A stretch of DNA of 64,000 nt from Secundilactobacillus angelensis (GTDB lineage Bacteria; Bacillota; Bacilli; Lactobacillales; Lactobacillaceae). Location of the stretch: NCBI RefSeq assembly GCF_012641075.1, contig NZ_JAAXLJ010000004.1:1-64000 (forward strand), read 5' to 3'. Position 1 is the stretch's first letter, and every line of letters begins with the position of its first letter. The notes below the pieces were generated by a model, which worked only from the letters and a program-made list of their open reading frames with translations, made no database searches and was not told the DNA's origin. The position numbers were made by a program, and so were the translations under genes. Positions 53,036 to 61,019 of this stretch are shown piece after piece.

Positions 53036-53248
53036 AGTAATTCCTCCTTATCGACTTGACTGACATCATTTTTCTATAATCCTAGCATAGCAAACTTCAA
53101 CCACTGAATACCACAAATGTGATAATAATTCTTTTATGTAAACTATTATTTATAATTTATATTAGACGAGCCCATTCCAGATATTTCCCACGGTTACTGA
53201 TTTACGTTAAAATGGAACCATTCAATTAATAGAAAGTCAGGTGCTCAC

Positions 53249-55771
53249 GTGGTTCAACCAATTGATCATATTGAAGTTCGTGGCGGTAACGTTAATAACC
53301 TGAAAAATATCGATGTTGATATTCCGCTAAACAAGTTTGTCGCTATTTCTGGGCCTTCCGGATCCGGTAAAAGTTCCCTTTCCATGGGGATTCTCTATGC
53401 TGAAGGTTCCAGGCGCTACTTAGATGCACTATCTACCTATACACGGCGCCGCATTGCCCAGAATAAGAAGTCCCAAGTCCAATCAGTAAAGCACATTCCC
53501 TCGGCACTGGCACTGCGTCAGCGACCTAGCATTCCATCTGAACGCTCCACGGTTGGCTCGCTTACCGAAGCGTTCAACGTTGTTCGCTTGATTTTCTCAC
53601 GGTTAGGTTCAGTTGTCTGTCCAAACGGTCACCGGATTCCGCCAACTATAGAAATTGCGCAAAATATGGACCTGTCTGGCGACGACATGGGCATGATTAC
53701 CTGCCCAACTTGCGGCGTGCGCTTCATGGCCAATAGTGCTGAAGATTTCTCCTTTAATTCCACCGGTGCCTGCCCCACTTGCAAGGGCTTAGGCGTTGTC
53801 CGTGAACTGGATGAATCCAAGCTGATTGGTGATGAAAGTCTCACCATCGACCAAGGGGTGGTTGCTTCTTGGCATCTGCCTGGCCGTAATTTTATGCCTA
53901 AAGTCGTTGCTACGCTGGGTGTCCGTACCGACGTCCCTTACAAAGACCTCACGGATAAAGAACGTGACATTGTCTTGCACGGTAAAAAGCAGACCCATCC
54001 GGTGAACATCAGCTCCGGTACCGGCCGCGTCTTTCACATGGATAACGCGCTGTACGAAAACGCGTATGCGGCTGTTGAGGATTCTCTGGAATCAGTAACG
54101 AGTGAACGTTCGATTAGCCGAATTAATCAGTTTTATCATTTTTCAACCTGCCCTACTTGCCACGGTTCACGCCTGAATCCTGAACGGTTGAAGCAGCTAG
54201 TAGGTGGTAAGAACATCGCTGAAGTGGCCGACATGCAGCTCAACGATTTGGCCAAATGGGAAGCTGATACTAAAACGTCACTCCCCAATGACATGGCGTC
54301 CTTAGCCAAAATTCTCTTCACCGAATTAGATGATACGTTACGACCGTTGCTGGAACTCGGATTGGAATACCTCAGCCTATCACGTAGTGGAAATACCCTG
54401 TCGACTGGGGAACTCCAACGGATTCAGCTAGCACGCACCCTTCGTACCGAGACCACTGGGGTGTTATATGTATTAGACGAACCTTCCATTGGACTGCATC
54501 CCGATAACATTAAGGGGCTGATCAACGTTTTCCGCCAGTTAATTGCTCAAGGCAACTCTTTGGTAGTCGTTGATCATGAAGTTGATATTATTTCTGCAGC
54601 GGATTGGGTGATTGAGATTGGTCCCGGATCCGGTGCTGAAGGTGGCCAGGTAATCGCTCAGGGAACGCCAAATGAACTGGTCAATAATCCGAAATCACTG
54701 ATTGGCCCGTTTATCTCCGGTCAATCGAACATTCTGCAGACCAAACATGCTGCCAAGACCCCCACCGGTAAGTCTACCCACGTCAAAATCAATGATCATT
54801 TCAACCTGCATCACGTTGACGCCACTTTCCCAGACAACAAAGTGACCGCAATCACCGGCTTTTCCGGTGCTGGTAAAACTAGTCTGATTATCGATTCACT
54901 GGTCCCAGCAATTCAGGCCCGTAAGAAGCAACAGAAATTACCGAAACATGTCAGTGAACTCACGACCGACTTACAGGATGTAGTGAGTGTCGATGCTAGT
55001 CCTGTGGGTAATAACGCCCGCTCAACGTTGGCAACCTATACCAATATCATGAACGCTCTGCGACACATGTTTGCTAACTTACCCGAATCAAAAGCCAAGG
55101 GTTACGGAATCGCCTACTTCTCGTACAATAATAAGCAGGGAGCCTGCCCGAATTGCGGCGGCCTAGGTAATATTACATTAGATATTCAGTATCTGCCTGA
55201 CATGGAAGAAGTCTGCCCGGTCTGCCACGGCACCCGGTATAAGGATGAAATCCAGCAGATCAAATGGCAAGGTTATTCCATTGTAGATTTACTCAACTTA
55301 TCGGTTGAAGAAGCGATTCCAGTGTTCAAGGATGTTCCGCGGATCGAACACCAGCTCAAACAGCTCAAGGAGGTGGGCCTTGCTTACCTTCATTTAGGTG
55401 AAAGCACCCCAACCTTATCTGGTGGTGAAGCCCAACGACTGAAGCTGGTCAGCCACCTCACCAAGAAGCAAGCAGGAACCCTATTTGTCTTTGATGAACC
55501 ATCAATCGGCCTTCATCCGCTAGACGTGCAAACGCTCCTGCAGATCATCGACCGGTTGCGGATCAGCGGCGCCACGATCCTCATCATCACCCACGATGTA
55601 GACCTGATGCTAAACGCTGATTATCTGATTGACATGGGGCCTCGAGGCGGGGCTGCCGGGGGTAAAATCGTTGCTTCCGGCGCACCGCTAAAACTGGTCA
55701 CTCAGCCCAACAGCTTAACCGTTCAATACTTGGCCAAGCACTGGCAGAAATTCGGGAAACCGGAAAATTAA
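53249..55771 (+). CDS. UvrA-like ABC protein (UvrA2/DrrC type)
   Basis: 840 aa, about 100 shorter than housekeeping UvrA. Two ABC ATPase halves: Walker A GPSGSGKSS near 34-42 and GFSGAGKTS near 540, signatures LSTGELQRIQLAR and LSGGEAQRLKLV, Walker B VLYVLDEPSIGL and LFVFDEPSIGL. Zinc-finger cysteines CPTCG, CPTCKG, CPTCHG and CPNCGG/CPVCHG are present; the insertion that binds UvrB appears reduced. Such paralogues give drug or DNA-damage tolerance. GTG start with AGGTG five bases upstream. Confidence 0.9.
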   Translation: MVQPIDHIEVRGGNVNNLKNIDVDIPLNKFVAISGPSGSGKSSLSMGILYAEGSRRYLDALSTYTRRRIAQNKKSQVQSVKHIPSALALRQRPSIPSERSTVGSLTEAFNVVRLIFSRLGSVVCPNGHRIPPTIEIAQNMDLSGDDMGMITCPTCGVRFMANSAEDFSFNSTGACPTCKGLGVVRELDESKLIGDESLTIDQGVVASWHLPGRNFMPKVVATLGVRTDVPYKDLTDKERDIVLHGKKQTHPVNISSGTGRVFHMDNALYENAYAAVEDSLESVTSERSISRINQFYHFSTCPTCHGSRLNPERLKQLVGGKNIAEVADMQLNDLAKWEADTKTSLPNDMASLAKILFTELDDTLRPLLELGLEYLSLSRSGNTLSTGELQRIQLARTLRTETTGVLYVLDEPSIGLHPDNIKGLINVFRQLIAQGNSLVVVDHEVDIISAADWVIEIGPGSGAEGGQVIAQGTPNELVNNPKSLIGPFISGQSNILQTKHAAKTPTGKSTHVKINDHFNLHHVDATFPDNKVTAITGFSGAGKTSLIIDSLVPAIQARKKQQKLPKHVSELTTDLQDVVSVDASPVGNNARSTLATYTNIMNALRHMFANLPESKAKGYGIAYFSYNNKQGACPNCGGLGNITLDIQYLPDMEEVCPVCHGTRYKDEIQQIKWQGYSIVDLLNLSVEEAIPVFKDVPRIEHQLKQLKEVGLAYLHLGESTPTLSGGEAQRLKLVSHLTKKQAGTLFVFDEPSIGLHPLDVQTLLQIIDRLRISGATILIITHDVDLMLNADYLIDMGPRGGAAGGKIVASGAPLKLVTQPNSLTVQYLAKHWQKFGKPEN

Positions 55772-55795
55772 TCCCATCTTAAACCATCAACTTAA

Positions 55796-55825
55796 TTGAC
55801 TATGTCGTCTAATAGATGCTAAACT
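55796..55825 (+). promoter_or_regulatory. Promoter of antitoxin RNA 1
   Basis: TTGACT, 18-bp spacer, TAAACT, about 8 bp before the conserved RNA begins. Confidence 0.6.
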
Positions 55826-55832
55826 ATCTATG

Positions 55833-55946
55833 TAAGTGAAAGGCGTTAGAGCACCTCTCACTGTAGAGCCGTTAATGACGGCTGGCTGATATTAAGTCAA
55901 AAAAGACCGCTTAACTTTGCCAAAAGTTTTGTCAGCGGTCTTTTTT
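55833..55946 (+). ncRNA. Antisense RNA of a type I toxin-antitoxin-like locus
   Basis: About 110 nt: GTGAAAGGCGTT, GAGCACCTCTCACTGTAG, hairpin AGCCG-TTAATGA-CGGCT, then a bidirectional terminator. CACCTCT (55852-55858) is repeated in the toxin mRNA region as the complement of its leader SD, and the terminator overlaps the toxin's last codons; together these allow two-site pairing as in Fst/par loci. Nearly the same RNA recurs at 56315. Confidence 0.65.
55905..55946. terminator. Shared terminator of toxin and antitoxin
   Basis: GACCGCT/AGCGGTC stem with T6 on the plus side and T6 on the minus side (complement of AAAAAA before it). Confidence 0.85.
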
Positions 55947-56084
55947 GATGTTTTTCAAAAATTCCCGTGCAACCGTTACTAGATCGGTTAATTCTTCAAC
56001 CAACAAGTCCACATAGTGAACTGTCAGTGTCAGACCAACTAGTAAACTGATTAACACGGAAAACAACCAAATCATGGTTGCCAT
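55932..56084 (-). CDS. Putative type I toxin, hydrophobic peptide (50 aa)
   Basis: ATG 56084, with AGAAGGAG about 6 nt upstream. One membrane helix (MIWLFSVLISLLVGLTLTV) and a charged amphipathic tail ending EFLKNIKKDR. The last codons form part of the terminator shared with the convergent antisense RNA. Architecture (short membrane peptide, convergent RNA, overlapping terminators, repeat at the SD) fits Fst/TxpA-type toxins, though I do not recognise the peptide itself. Toxicity untested. Confidence 0.65.
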   Translation of the reverse strand: MATMIWLFSVLISLLVGLTLTVHYVDLLVEELTDLVTVAREFLKNIKKDR

Positions 56085-56128
56085 CAAGGCACTCCTTCTA
56101 AAAGATGGTCAATGCAACGAATTATCAT
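56084..56128 (-). CDS. Leader ORF coupled to the toxin (14 aa)
   Basis: ATG 56128 after AGAGGTG, ending in TGATG that overlaps the toxin start: coupled translation, like mok-hok. Its SD lies in a hairpin (GGTGATGCAA against TTGCATTGACC) and is complementary to CACCTCT of the antisense RNA. Confidence 0.45.
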   Translation of the reverse strand: MIIRCIDHLLEGVP

Positions 56129-56278
56129 TTGCATCACCTCTTTACTTAGAATTGCCAACCGCCACTAACTTTCCTACTTGATTGATTTTATCATGGATTT
56201 TGTGTTTGGTCTGTACCATTTCAAAACTCAGACAAAATTAACCTCTTGTTCCAACTTTTCAAAACCAACTTGCTTTCA

Positions 56279-56308
56279 TTGACCACGCGTTGATGTCCAT
56301 GCTACAGT
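56279..56308 (+). promoter_or_regulatory. Promoter of antitoxin RNA 2
   Basis: TTGACC, 18-bp spacer, TACAGT; same spacing as copy 1. Confidence 0.55.
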
Positions 56309-56314
56309 AATGAT

Positions 56315-56436
56315 GCCAATGGTGAAAGGCGTTTGAGCACCTCTCACTGTAGAGCCGTTAATGACGGCTGGCATTGTTTATACAATCAAAAGAGATCGCT
56401 TAACTTTGCCAAAAGTTTTTGTCAGCGGTCTTTTTT
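56315..56436 (+). ncRNA. Second, orphan copy of the antitoxin RNA
   Basis: Repeats copy 1 (GTGAAAGGCGTT, GAGCACCTCTCACTGTAG, AGCCG hairpin, terminator). No convergent peptide gene follows; only the terminator-encoded AAAAAAGACCGC-TGA tail remains. The minus-side T run is degraded to TCTTTT, consistent with loss of the toxin. Confidence 0.6.
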
Positions 56437-56458
56437 AATACCCAATATTTTCTACCAG

Positions 56459-56488
56459 TTGACAGCAGCTAACCAAACATGTTAGTTT
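56459..56488 (+). promoter_or_regulatory. Promoter of the ABC-F leader
   Basis: TTGACA, 18-bp spacer, TAGTTT preceded by TGT (extended -10-like). Confidence 0.55.
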
Positions 56489-56518
56489 AATGACACTAAT
56501 AAAAAGGAGGCCTCGCCC

Positions 56519-56602
56519 ATTGAAGATCTAAGTCAACCGTTAGAACCTAGCACCGTGATTCCCATTACAGGGGAATACTGCGCAGTTCTGGCACTGACCT
56601 AG
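56519..56602 (+). CDS. Possible leader peptide of the ABC-F gene, ATT start
   Basis: A perfect AAAAAGGAGG (56501-56510) is followed 8 bases later by ATT and a 27-codon open frame (starts IEDLSQPLEPS, ends YCAVLALT) closed by TAG. No ATG is available. An alternative is TTG AAG ATC TAA. Leader peptides sensing stalled ribosomes are common before ABC-F genes; an ATT start would be unusual. Confidence 0.35.
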   Translation: MEDLSQPLEPSTVIPITGEYCAVLALT

Positions 56603-56642
56603 ACCTTCTCTAGCGAGCCTAAACGTATGCTAACTATGCGCG

Positions 56643-56676
56643 AAGCACCTGGAGAATTGTTCTCAGGTGCTTTTTT
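56643..56676 (+). terminator. Attenuator terminator before the ABC-F gene
   Basis: AAGCACCTG/CAGGTGCTT perfect stem, 12-nt loop, T6, ending about 50 bp before the ABC-F start. Confidence 0.85.
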
Positions 56677-56724
56677 GATGCCTTAAAACTGCCACGGTGC
56701 CCGCCAAGAAACTGGAGGACATCT

Positions 56725-58215
56725 ATGTCGACAATTCAAATCACACACTTAACCTTTGCCTACCCTGGGCAAGATAACTTATTTACCAATCAAAATTTAA
56801 CCTTTGATAGCAGCTGGAAGCTCGGCTTGACTGGTCGTAACGGACGTGGAAAGACCACTCTGCTCAACTTAATTCGCGGCAAGCTTAGCGGCCAAGGCAC
56901 GATTGTCATGCCGCTTACACCGCTGTATTTTCCACAATCTGTTGCAGATTCTACCCAACCTGCTTGGATCGTGGCCACCGAAGCCAGCACAGCAGAATTG
57001 TGGGAAATTCAAAGGGAACTATCCCTGATGCACACTGACGACGACCTGCTTTACCGACCCTTCGAAAGTCTGTCTGGCGGCGAGCAAACGAAAGTCCTGC
57101 TTGCCGCTACCTTTGCTAGTCAGACGGGTTTCCCACTGCTGGACGAACCAACAAATCATCTGGACGTCACTGGTCGTCAGCAAATTGCTGATTACCTCCA
57201 CCATGCGCAGCAAGGATTCATCGTCATTTCACATGACCGTCACTTTCTGGATGTGGCTACAGACCACACACTGACAATTGAGAAGCAGCAGTTAGTGCTG
57301 ACACAGGGAAATTATTCCGCGTATGAACACGCCAAACAGCTCAAAGACCAGTCAGAATTCGCTGAGCAGGCTAAATTACGTCACGATATTGGCCGACTAA
57401 AACAAACAGCGGCTAATAAGCGTCAATGGAGTCAATCTCGTGAAGGTGACAAATACGGGAACCCGCATAAAAAGGGCAGCGGTGCCGTCTACGATACCGG
57501 CTTTATCGGTGCTCGGTCAGCACGAGTAATGCAAAAAGCCAAGAACCTGGAACATCGGATGGACAAGACCATCACCGATAAAGAAGCGTTACTGCAAAAC
57601 GTCGAATTTATTGATCCATTGAAAATGAACTATCAGCCTGATCACCACGAAACTTTACTTCGTCTGAGAAACGTTCAGCTCAGCTACAATCATCGGCCAC
57701 TGTTCTCAAAGCCCGTCAGTTTTGAACTCAACCGTGGTGATCGACTAGCGCTGGTTGGCCCCAATGGCAGCGGTAAGTCGTCACTGATTGCCGCCATTCT
57801 AGGGATCTTCAGAGGAGATGTGACCGGTGAAATCCAACTCACTGAAACTGCTCGTCGCAGCCTAGTCCGCCAGCACTATCCTGACAATCTAGGAACGCTG
57901 ACTGAATTTGCCGAAAAACGTGGGCTGAGTTATCAAGATTTATTGAATAACCTGAAAAAATTAGGCATGCCCCGCAGCAACTTTAAAACCCCGATTCAGC
58001 AACTATCGGCGGGTCAGCAAAAGAAGGTTGAGCTAGCCGCCAGCTTAGCCACTCCTACCAGCCTGTACCTGTGGGATGAACCCGTGAACTACCTGGATAT
58101 TTTCAACCAAGAACAGCTCAGCACGCTCATCCAAACCGTTCAGCCAACAATGCTGGTAACTGAACATGATCAGGATTTCATTCAGGCTATCAGCACCAAA
58201 ATCGTGACCCTTTAA
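56725..58215 (+). CDS. ABC-F ribosome-protection ATPase, Lsa-like
   Basis: 496 aa, two ABC domains and no membrane helices. Walker A GRNGRGKTT and GPNGSGKSS; signatures LSGGEQTK and LSAGQQKK; Walker B PLLDEPTNHLD and YLWDEPVNYLD. Length, start (MSTIQITHLTFAYPGQDNLF) and linker size are like Lsa(A), which protects ribosomes from lincosamides, streptogramin A and pleuromutilins. A promoter, SD-led short frame and terminator upstream suggest drug-induced attenuation. Confidence 0.9.
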   Translation: MSTIQITHLTFAYPGQDNLFTNQNLTFDSSWKLGLTGRNGRGKTTLLNLIRGKLSGQGTIVMPLTPLYFPQSVADSTQPAWIVATEASTAELWEIQRELSLMHTDDDLLYRPFESLSGGEQTKVLLAATFASQTGFPLLDEPTNHLDVTGRQQIADYLHHAQQGFIVISHDRHFLDVATDHTLTIEKQQLVLTQGNYSAYEHAKQLKDQSEFAEQAKLRHDIGRLKQTAANKRQWSQSREGDKYGNPHKKGSGAVYDTGFIGARSARVMQKAKNLEHRMDKTITDKEALLQNVEFIDPLKMNYQPDHHETLLRLRNVQLSYNHRPLFSKPVSFELNRGDRLALVGPNGSGKSSLIAAILGIFRGDVTGEIQLTETARRSLVRQHYPDNLGTLTEFAEKRGLSYQDLLNNLKKLGMPRSNFKTPIQQLSAGQQKKVELAASLATPTSLYLWDEPVNYLDIFNQEQLSTLIQTVQPTMLVTEHDQDFIQAISTKIVTL

Positions 58216-58275
58216 TCATGTTGCAGGCTTGCCTGAAAACAGATATACTGGGGAAAATTATCTGGAAGTGACAGC

Positions 58276-58665
58276 ATGGCAAAATATGACACATTAGACG
58301 AGTACATGGCTTCAATCACGAAACCCGAAAACGCGCAACAACTCAGTTCAACGCTAGACTGGATCAGCACCCAATATCCGCAGCTTGAATTACGGCTTGC
58401 TTGGAATCAGCCTATGTTCACCGATCACGACACATTTATCATCGGCTTTTCTGCGGCCACCAAAGACTTTGCGGTGGCTGTAGAAGCGCCTGTTTTCGAA
58501 AAACATTTACCCCAGATTACTGCTTTAGGCTACCGGGCGACCAAGCGCCAGTTCCACGTTGCCTGGGGAACTGAGATTGATGAGTCGTTGCTTCATCATT
58601 TAATTGACGATGCCATTGCTCTCAAGAAGAATGTGACCACTTTTTGGTTGCCTAAAGACAAGTAA
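58276..58665 (+). CDS. DUF1801 protein (YdhG/frataxin-like iron chaperone family)
   Basis: 129 aa. YPQLELRLAWNQPMFTDHDTFIIGFSAATKDFAVAVEAP is the DUF1801 core and the late FHVAWGTEIDESLLHHLIDDAI completes it. The family includes a frataxin-like protein of B. subtilis; function here unproven. GGAAGTG site. Confidence 0.87.
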   Translation: MAKYDTLDEYMASITKPENAQQLSSTLDWISTQYPQLELRLAWNQPMFTDHDTFIIGFSAATKDFAVAVEAPVFEKHLPQITALGYRATKRQFHVAWGTEIDESLLHHLIDDAIALKKNVTTFWLPKDK

Positions 58666-58707
58666 AAACCTAGTACTCAGTCAGATTGGCTGATTACTAG
58701 GTTTTTT
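58665..58707. terminator. Bidirectional terminator
   Basis: AAAACCTAGTA/TACTAGGTTTT with an inner CAGTCAGATTGGCTG stem and T run; serves two convergent genes. Confidence 0.9.
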
Positions 58708-58721
58708 GATTGGATCAAAAC

Positions 58722-59270
58722 TCACTTAGCTCGGGTAACGCGCTCAACAATTCCGATTAAAAATGCCCTCACTCTTAACCGATCCCGCTGGTTGGACAAG
58801 TCAGCCTGAGCTAAAACGCCAAACGTGCCATCAAGCAAAAAAGCGCTTAGCAGCATCGGGTCGTGGGCCTTTCTAATTTTATAGATAATTGGCGTTGCTG
58901 ATTGGTCTTCCGCCGTAATATGGTTCATTAGCCAGGTTTGCAGTAATTTTTGAATTTCTGCATAATGCCGATTACACGGATTGACTCTCAAATGAGATAA
59001 CACATCATAATTATCCATGAAAAAGTCAGCAATTTTCGCAGCGGTAGGTACCTTCCCGCCAGCGCTTTGCCAGTCTTCCAATAATTTATCGAGGACTGCT
59101 TGCGTTAGTTCAATTTTGTCGTGAAAATAACGGTAAAAGGTACTACGCTTAATAAATGCTGCTTCACAAATTTGAGTAACTTCAATGTTTTCAATCCGGT
59201 GAGTTTTTAATAAGGTCAGCATCGCACTCGTAATCTGGTTACGAGTGCGTAAGCGTGCATATGAGACCAT
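58722..59270 (-). CDS. TetR-family regulator
   Basis: 182 aa. HTH IENIEVTQICEAAFIKRSTFYRYFHDKIEL (about 25-54) then a helical C-terminal domain. GGGGGG site before ATG. Divergent from uppP (about 300 bp apart) and convergent with DUF1801; target unknown. Confidence 0.85.
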   Translation of the reverse strand: MVSYARLRTRNQITSAMLTLLKTHRIENIEVTQICEAAFIKRSTFYRYFHDKIELTQAVLDKLLEDWQSAGGKVPTAAKIADFFMDNYDVLSHLRVNPCNRHYAEIQKLLQTWLMNHITAEDQSATPIIYKIRKAHDPMLLSAFLLDGTFGVLAQADLSNQRDRLRVRAFLIGIVERVTRAK

Positions 59271-59477
59271 TATTGAACCCCCCTTGGGTAAAATAAAACC
59301 TTAAACTCCGATAATTAAATTTTATAACAAGCTATGTATGGCTGTAAACGTATATGCTCTCGAAATGACTATTATATTGGCACATAAGTAATGATGTGCC
59401 GTCAAAACACACATCAAATAGCATATGTTCCTTTTATGAAAAAATATAAACATGGTTAAAACTAGGTTCCCACAACC

Positions 59478-59516
59478 TTTACACAAGTTTTACACATTTC
59501 AAACATTCGCTTTACA
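59478..59516 (+). promoter_or_regulatory. PhoP-box-like repeats upstream of uppP
   Basis: TTTACA at 59478, 59489 and 59511 with CAAACA at 59500: four hexamers in strict 11-bp phase, the form of a PhoP-type (OmpR-family) binding site. They lie about 55-95 bp before the uppP start. Confidence 0.5.
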
Positions 59517-59571
59517 ACCGCCCCGTAAAATTAACGGAAATGGCATGTTATAACGGAGGATGTTTGTTATC

Positions 59572-60399
59572 GTGATTGAAATATTTAAAGCTATTATTCT
59601 TGGAATTATCGAAGGAGTCACAGAATTTTTACCAATTAGTTCTACGGGACACCTCTATTTGGCGAATGAATTTGTCAAACTCAAGGAATCAACAGCCTTC
59701 ATTAATATGTTTATGGTTGTCATACAATTAGGGGCCATTATGGCAGTAATCGTGCTGTATTTCAATAAATTGAACCCTTGGGCAACAGCTAAAAACCGGT
59801 TGGAGCGCCGCCAAACATGGGCGTTATGGGGTAAGGTCATTGTAGCTGTCCTACCATCTGTCATCATTGGCCTGCCACTGAACGACTGGATGGATGCACA
59901 CTTGACCAGCTGGCAAGTGATCTCTGCCACTCTGATCATCTACGGGGTCCTATTTATCCTGATTGAAAACTGGAATCACCACCGCACGCCAGTCCGCACT
60001 GACTTGAACCAGCTACCGATAAAAACCGCGCTTGTGATTGGCCTCTTCCAAGTCTTGTCGTTGATTCCAGGGACTTCTCGGTCTGGCGCAACCATCCTTG
60101 GTGCCATATTGCTGGGTACCTCGAGATTCGTAGCGACCGAATTTTCCTTCTTTTTGGCGATTCCAACCATGTTTGGCGCATCACTGCTAAAGATCACCAA
60201 GTATCTGGTTCATGGCAACACTTTTACAGGTGCCCAATCAATGGTGCTATTGACCGGTGTAATCGTCTCGTTCCTAGTAGCTTATCTAGCAATCAAATTT
60301 CTGCTAGATTACATCAAGCGAAACGACTTTAAAGCTTTTGGCTGGTATCGGATTATCTTAGGATTCATCGTCATCGCTTATTTTAACTTTCTTAGCTAG
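59572..60399 (+). CDS. uppP: Undecaprenyl-diphosphatase
   Basis: 275 aa integral membrane enzyme that recycles the lipid carrier of cell-wall synthesis and gives bacitracin resistance. [14 protein letters not shown] (14-27) and PGTSRSGAT hold the catalytic Glu, Ser, His and Arg residues of BacA/UppP. The start is taken as GTG 59572, giving the family's usual [15 protein letters not shown]; the ATG at 59560 touches its GGAGG. Preceded by phased TTTACA repeats. Confidence 0.95.
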   Translation: MIEIFKAIILGIIEGVTEFLPISSTGHLYLANEFVKLKESTAFINMFMVVIQLGAIMAVIVLYFNKLNPWATAKNRLERRQTWALWGKVIVAVLPSVIIGLPLNDWMDAHLTSWQVISATLIIYGVLFILIENWNHHRTPVRTDLNQLPIKTALVIGLFQVLSLIPGTSRSGATILGAILLGTSRFVATEFSFFLAIPTMFGASLLKITKYLVHGNTFTGAQSMVLLTGVIVSFLVAYLAIKFLLDYIKRNDFKAFGWYRIILGFIVIAYFNFLS

Positions 60400-60476
60400 T
60401 GTGCCAAATAAGCTTGTGCACAATTGATTTTACGTCCCCATCAGCGTACACTACAAGCTAAAGGAAGTGTTGTGAG

Positions 60477-60872
60477 ATGAACGAGATTACAGTTACACCT
60501 GCAGTCGTTGACATTTTAAAACAAAAACAATTAGCTGATAAAACGTTGCTGCTGATTACTGACGATGCTGGCGGCAAGTATTCGCTCCAGGGTGGCGCTT
60601 GTAGTATTGGCACGAAGTTCACCATCGTGGTGTTAGATCAACCAGATGATGAGTACAACGTCGCACTCAAAAATAATGCTGACTTGTCCCTCTACACCTC
60701 AGATTACGACGTCTATTTTCTGGGACAGGGGTTAAAGCTGGATGTTCAAAAATCGATGATTAAGTTAACTAATAATGGTCAACTACTCGATAATAATGTG
60801 CAAATTGCCGATGGAAAAGCTATTCTAGCAGCCTTTCAACAGGGTGTTTTTGCTAATAGTGGTAATTGCTAA
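60477..60872 (+). CDS. HesB/IscA-fold (Fe-S biosynthesis-like) protein
   Basis: 131 aa, soluble. ITVTPAVVDILKQKQ at the start and LLITDDAGGKYSLQGGACSIGTKFTIVVLD resemble the beta-rich core of the Fe-S_biosyn family found in lactobacilli; the classical C-x60-CGC pattern is not complete (only GGACS and the terminal NSGNC), so cluster binding is doubtful. Good AAGGAAGTG site. Followed at once by type I copy F. Confidence 0.65.
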   Translation: MNEITVTPAVVDILKQKQLADKTLLLITDDAGGKYSLQGGACSIGTKFTIVVLDQPDDEYNVALKNNADLSLYTSDYDVYFLGQGLKLDVQKSMIKLTNNGQLLDNNVQIADGKAILAAFQQGVFANSGNC

Positions 60873-61019
60873 AGTTGTGACACAACTCGGTAGATTCCAG
60901 AATTTAACACAAATCATGCCTACCCTGGCGAACTTCGTCGGGATAGGCATGATTTGCGTTATATGGTCGGAATCCAAAGTGCCTTACCAATATAGACTTA
61001 CGGCACACTCGTTTTCCAT
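60873..61019 (+). repeat. Type I 3'-UTR hairpin element, copy F
   Basis: Begins at the base after the stop with GTTGTGACACAACTCGG. Arm AACACAAATCATGCCTA pairs over 16 of 17 positions; apex GGCGAACTTCGTC as in D1. The end (ATATAGACTTACGGCACA) matches the tails of A and B, but the middle of the tail is missing. Confidence 0.8.

Noticed and set aside
53249-55771. Housekeeping uvrA
   Set aside because: It is about 100 residues short, stands alone without uvrB, and fits the UvrA2 paralogue group better.
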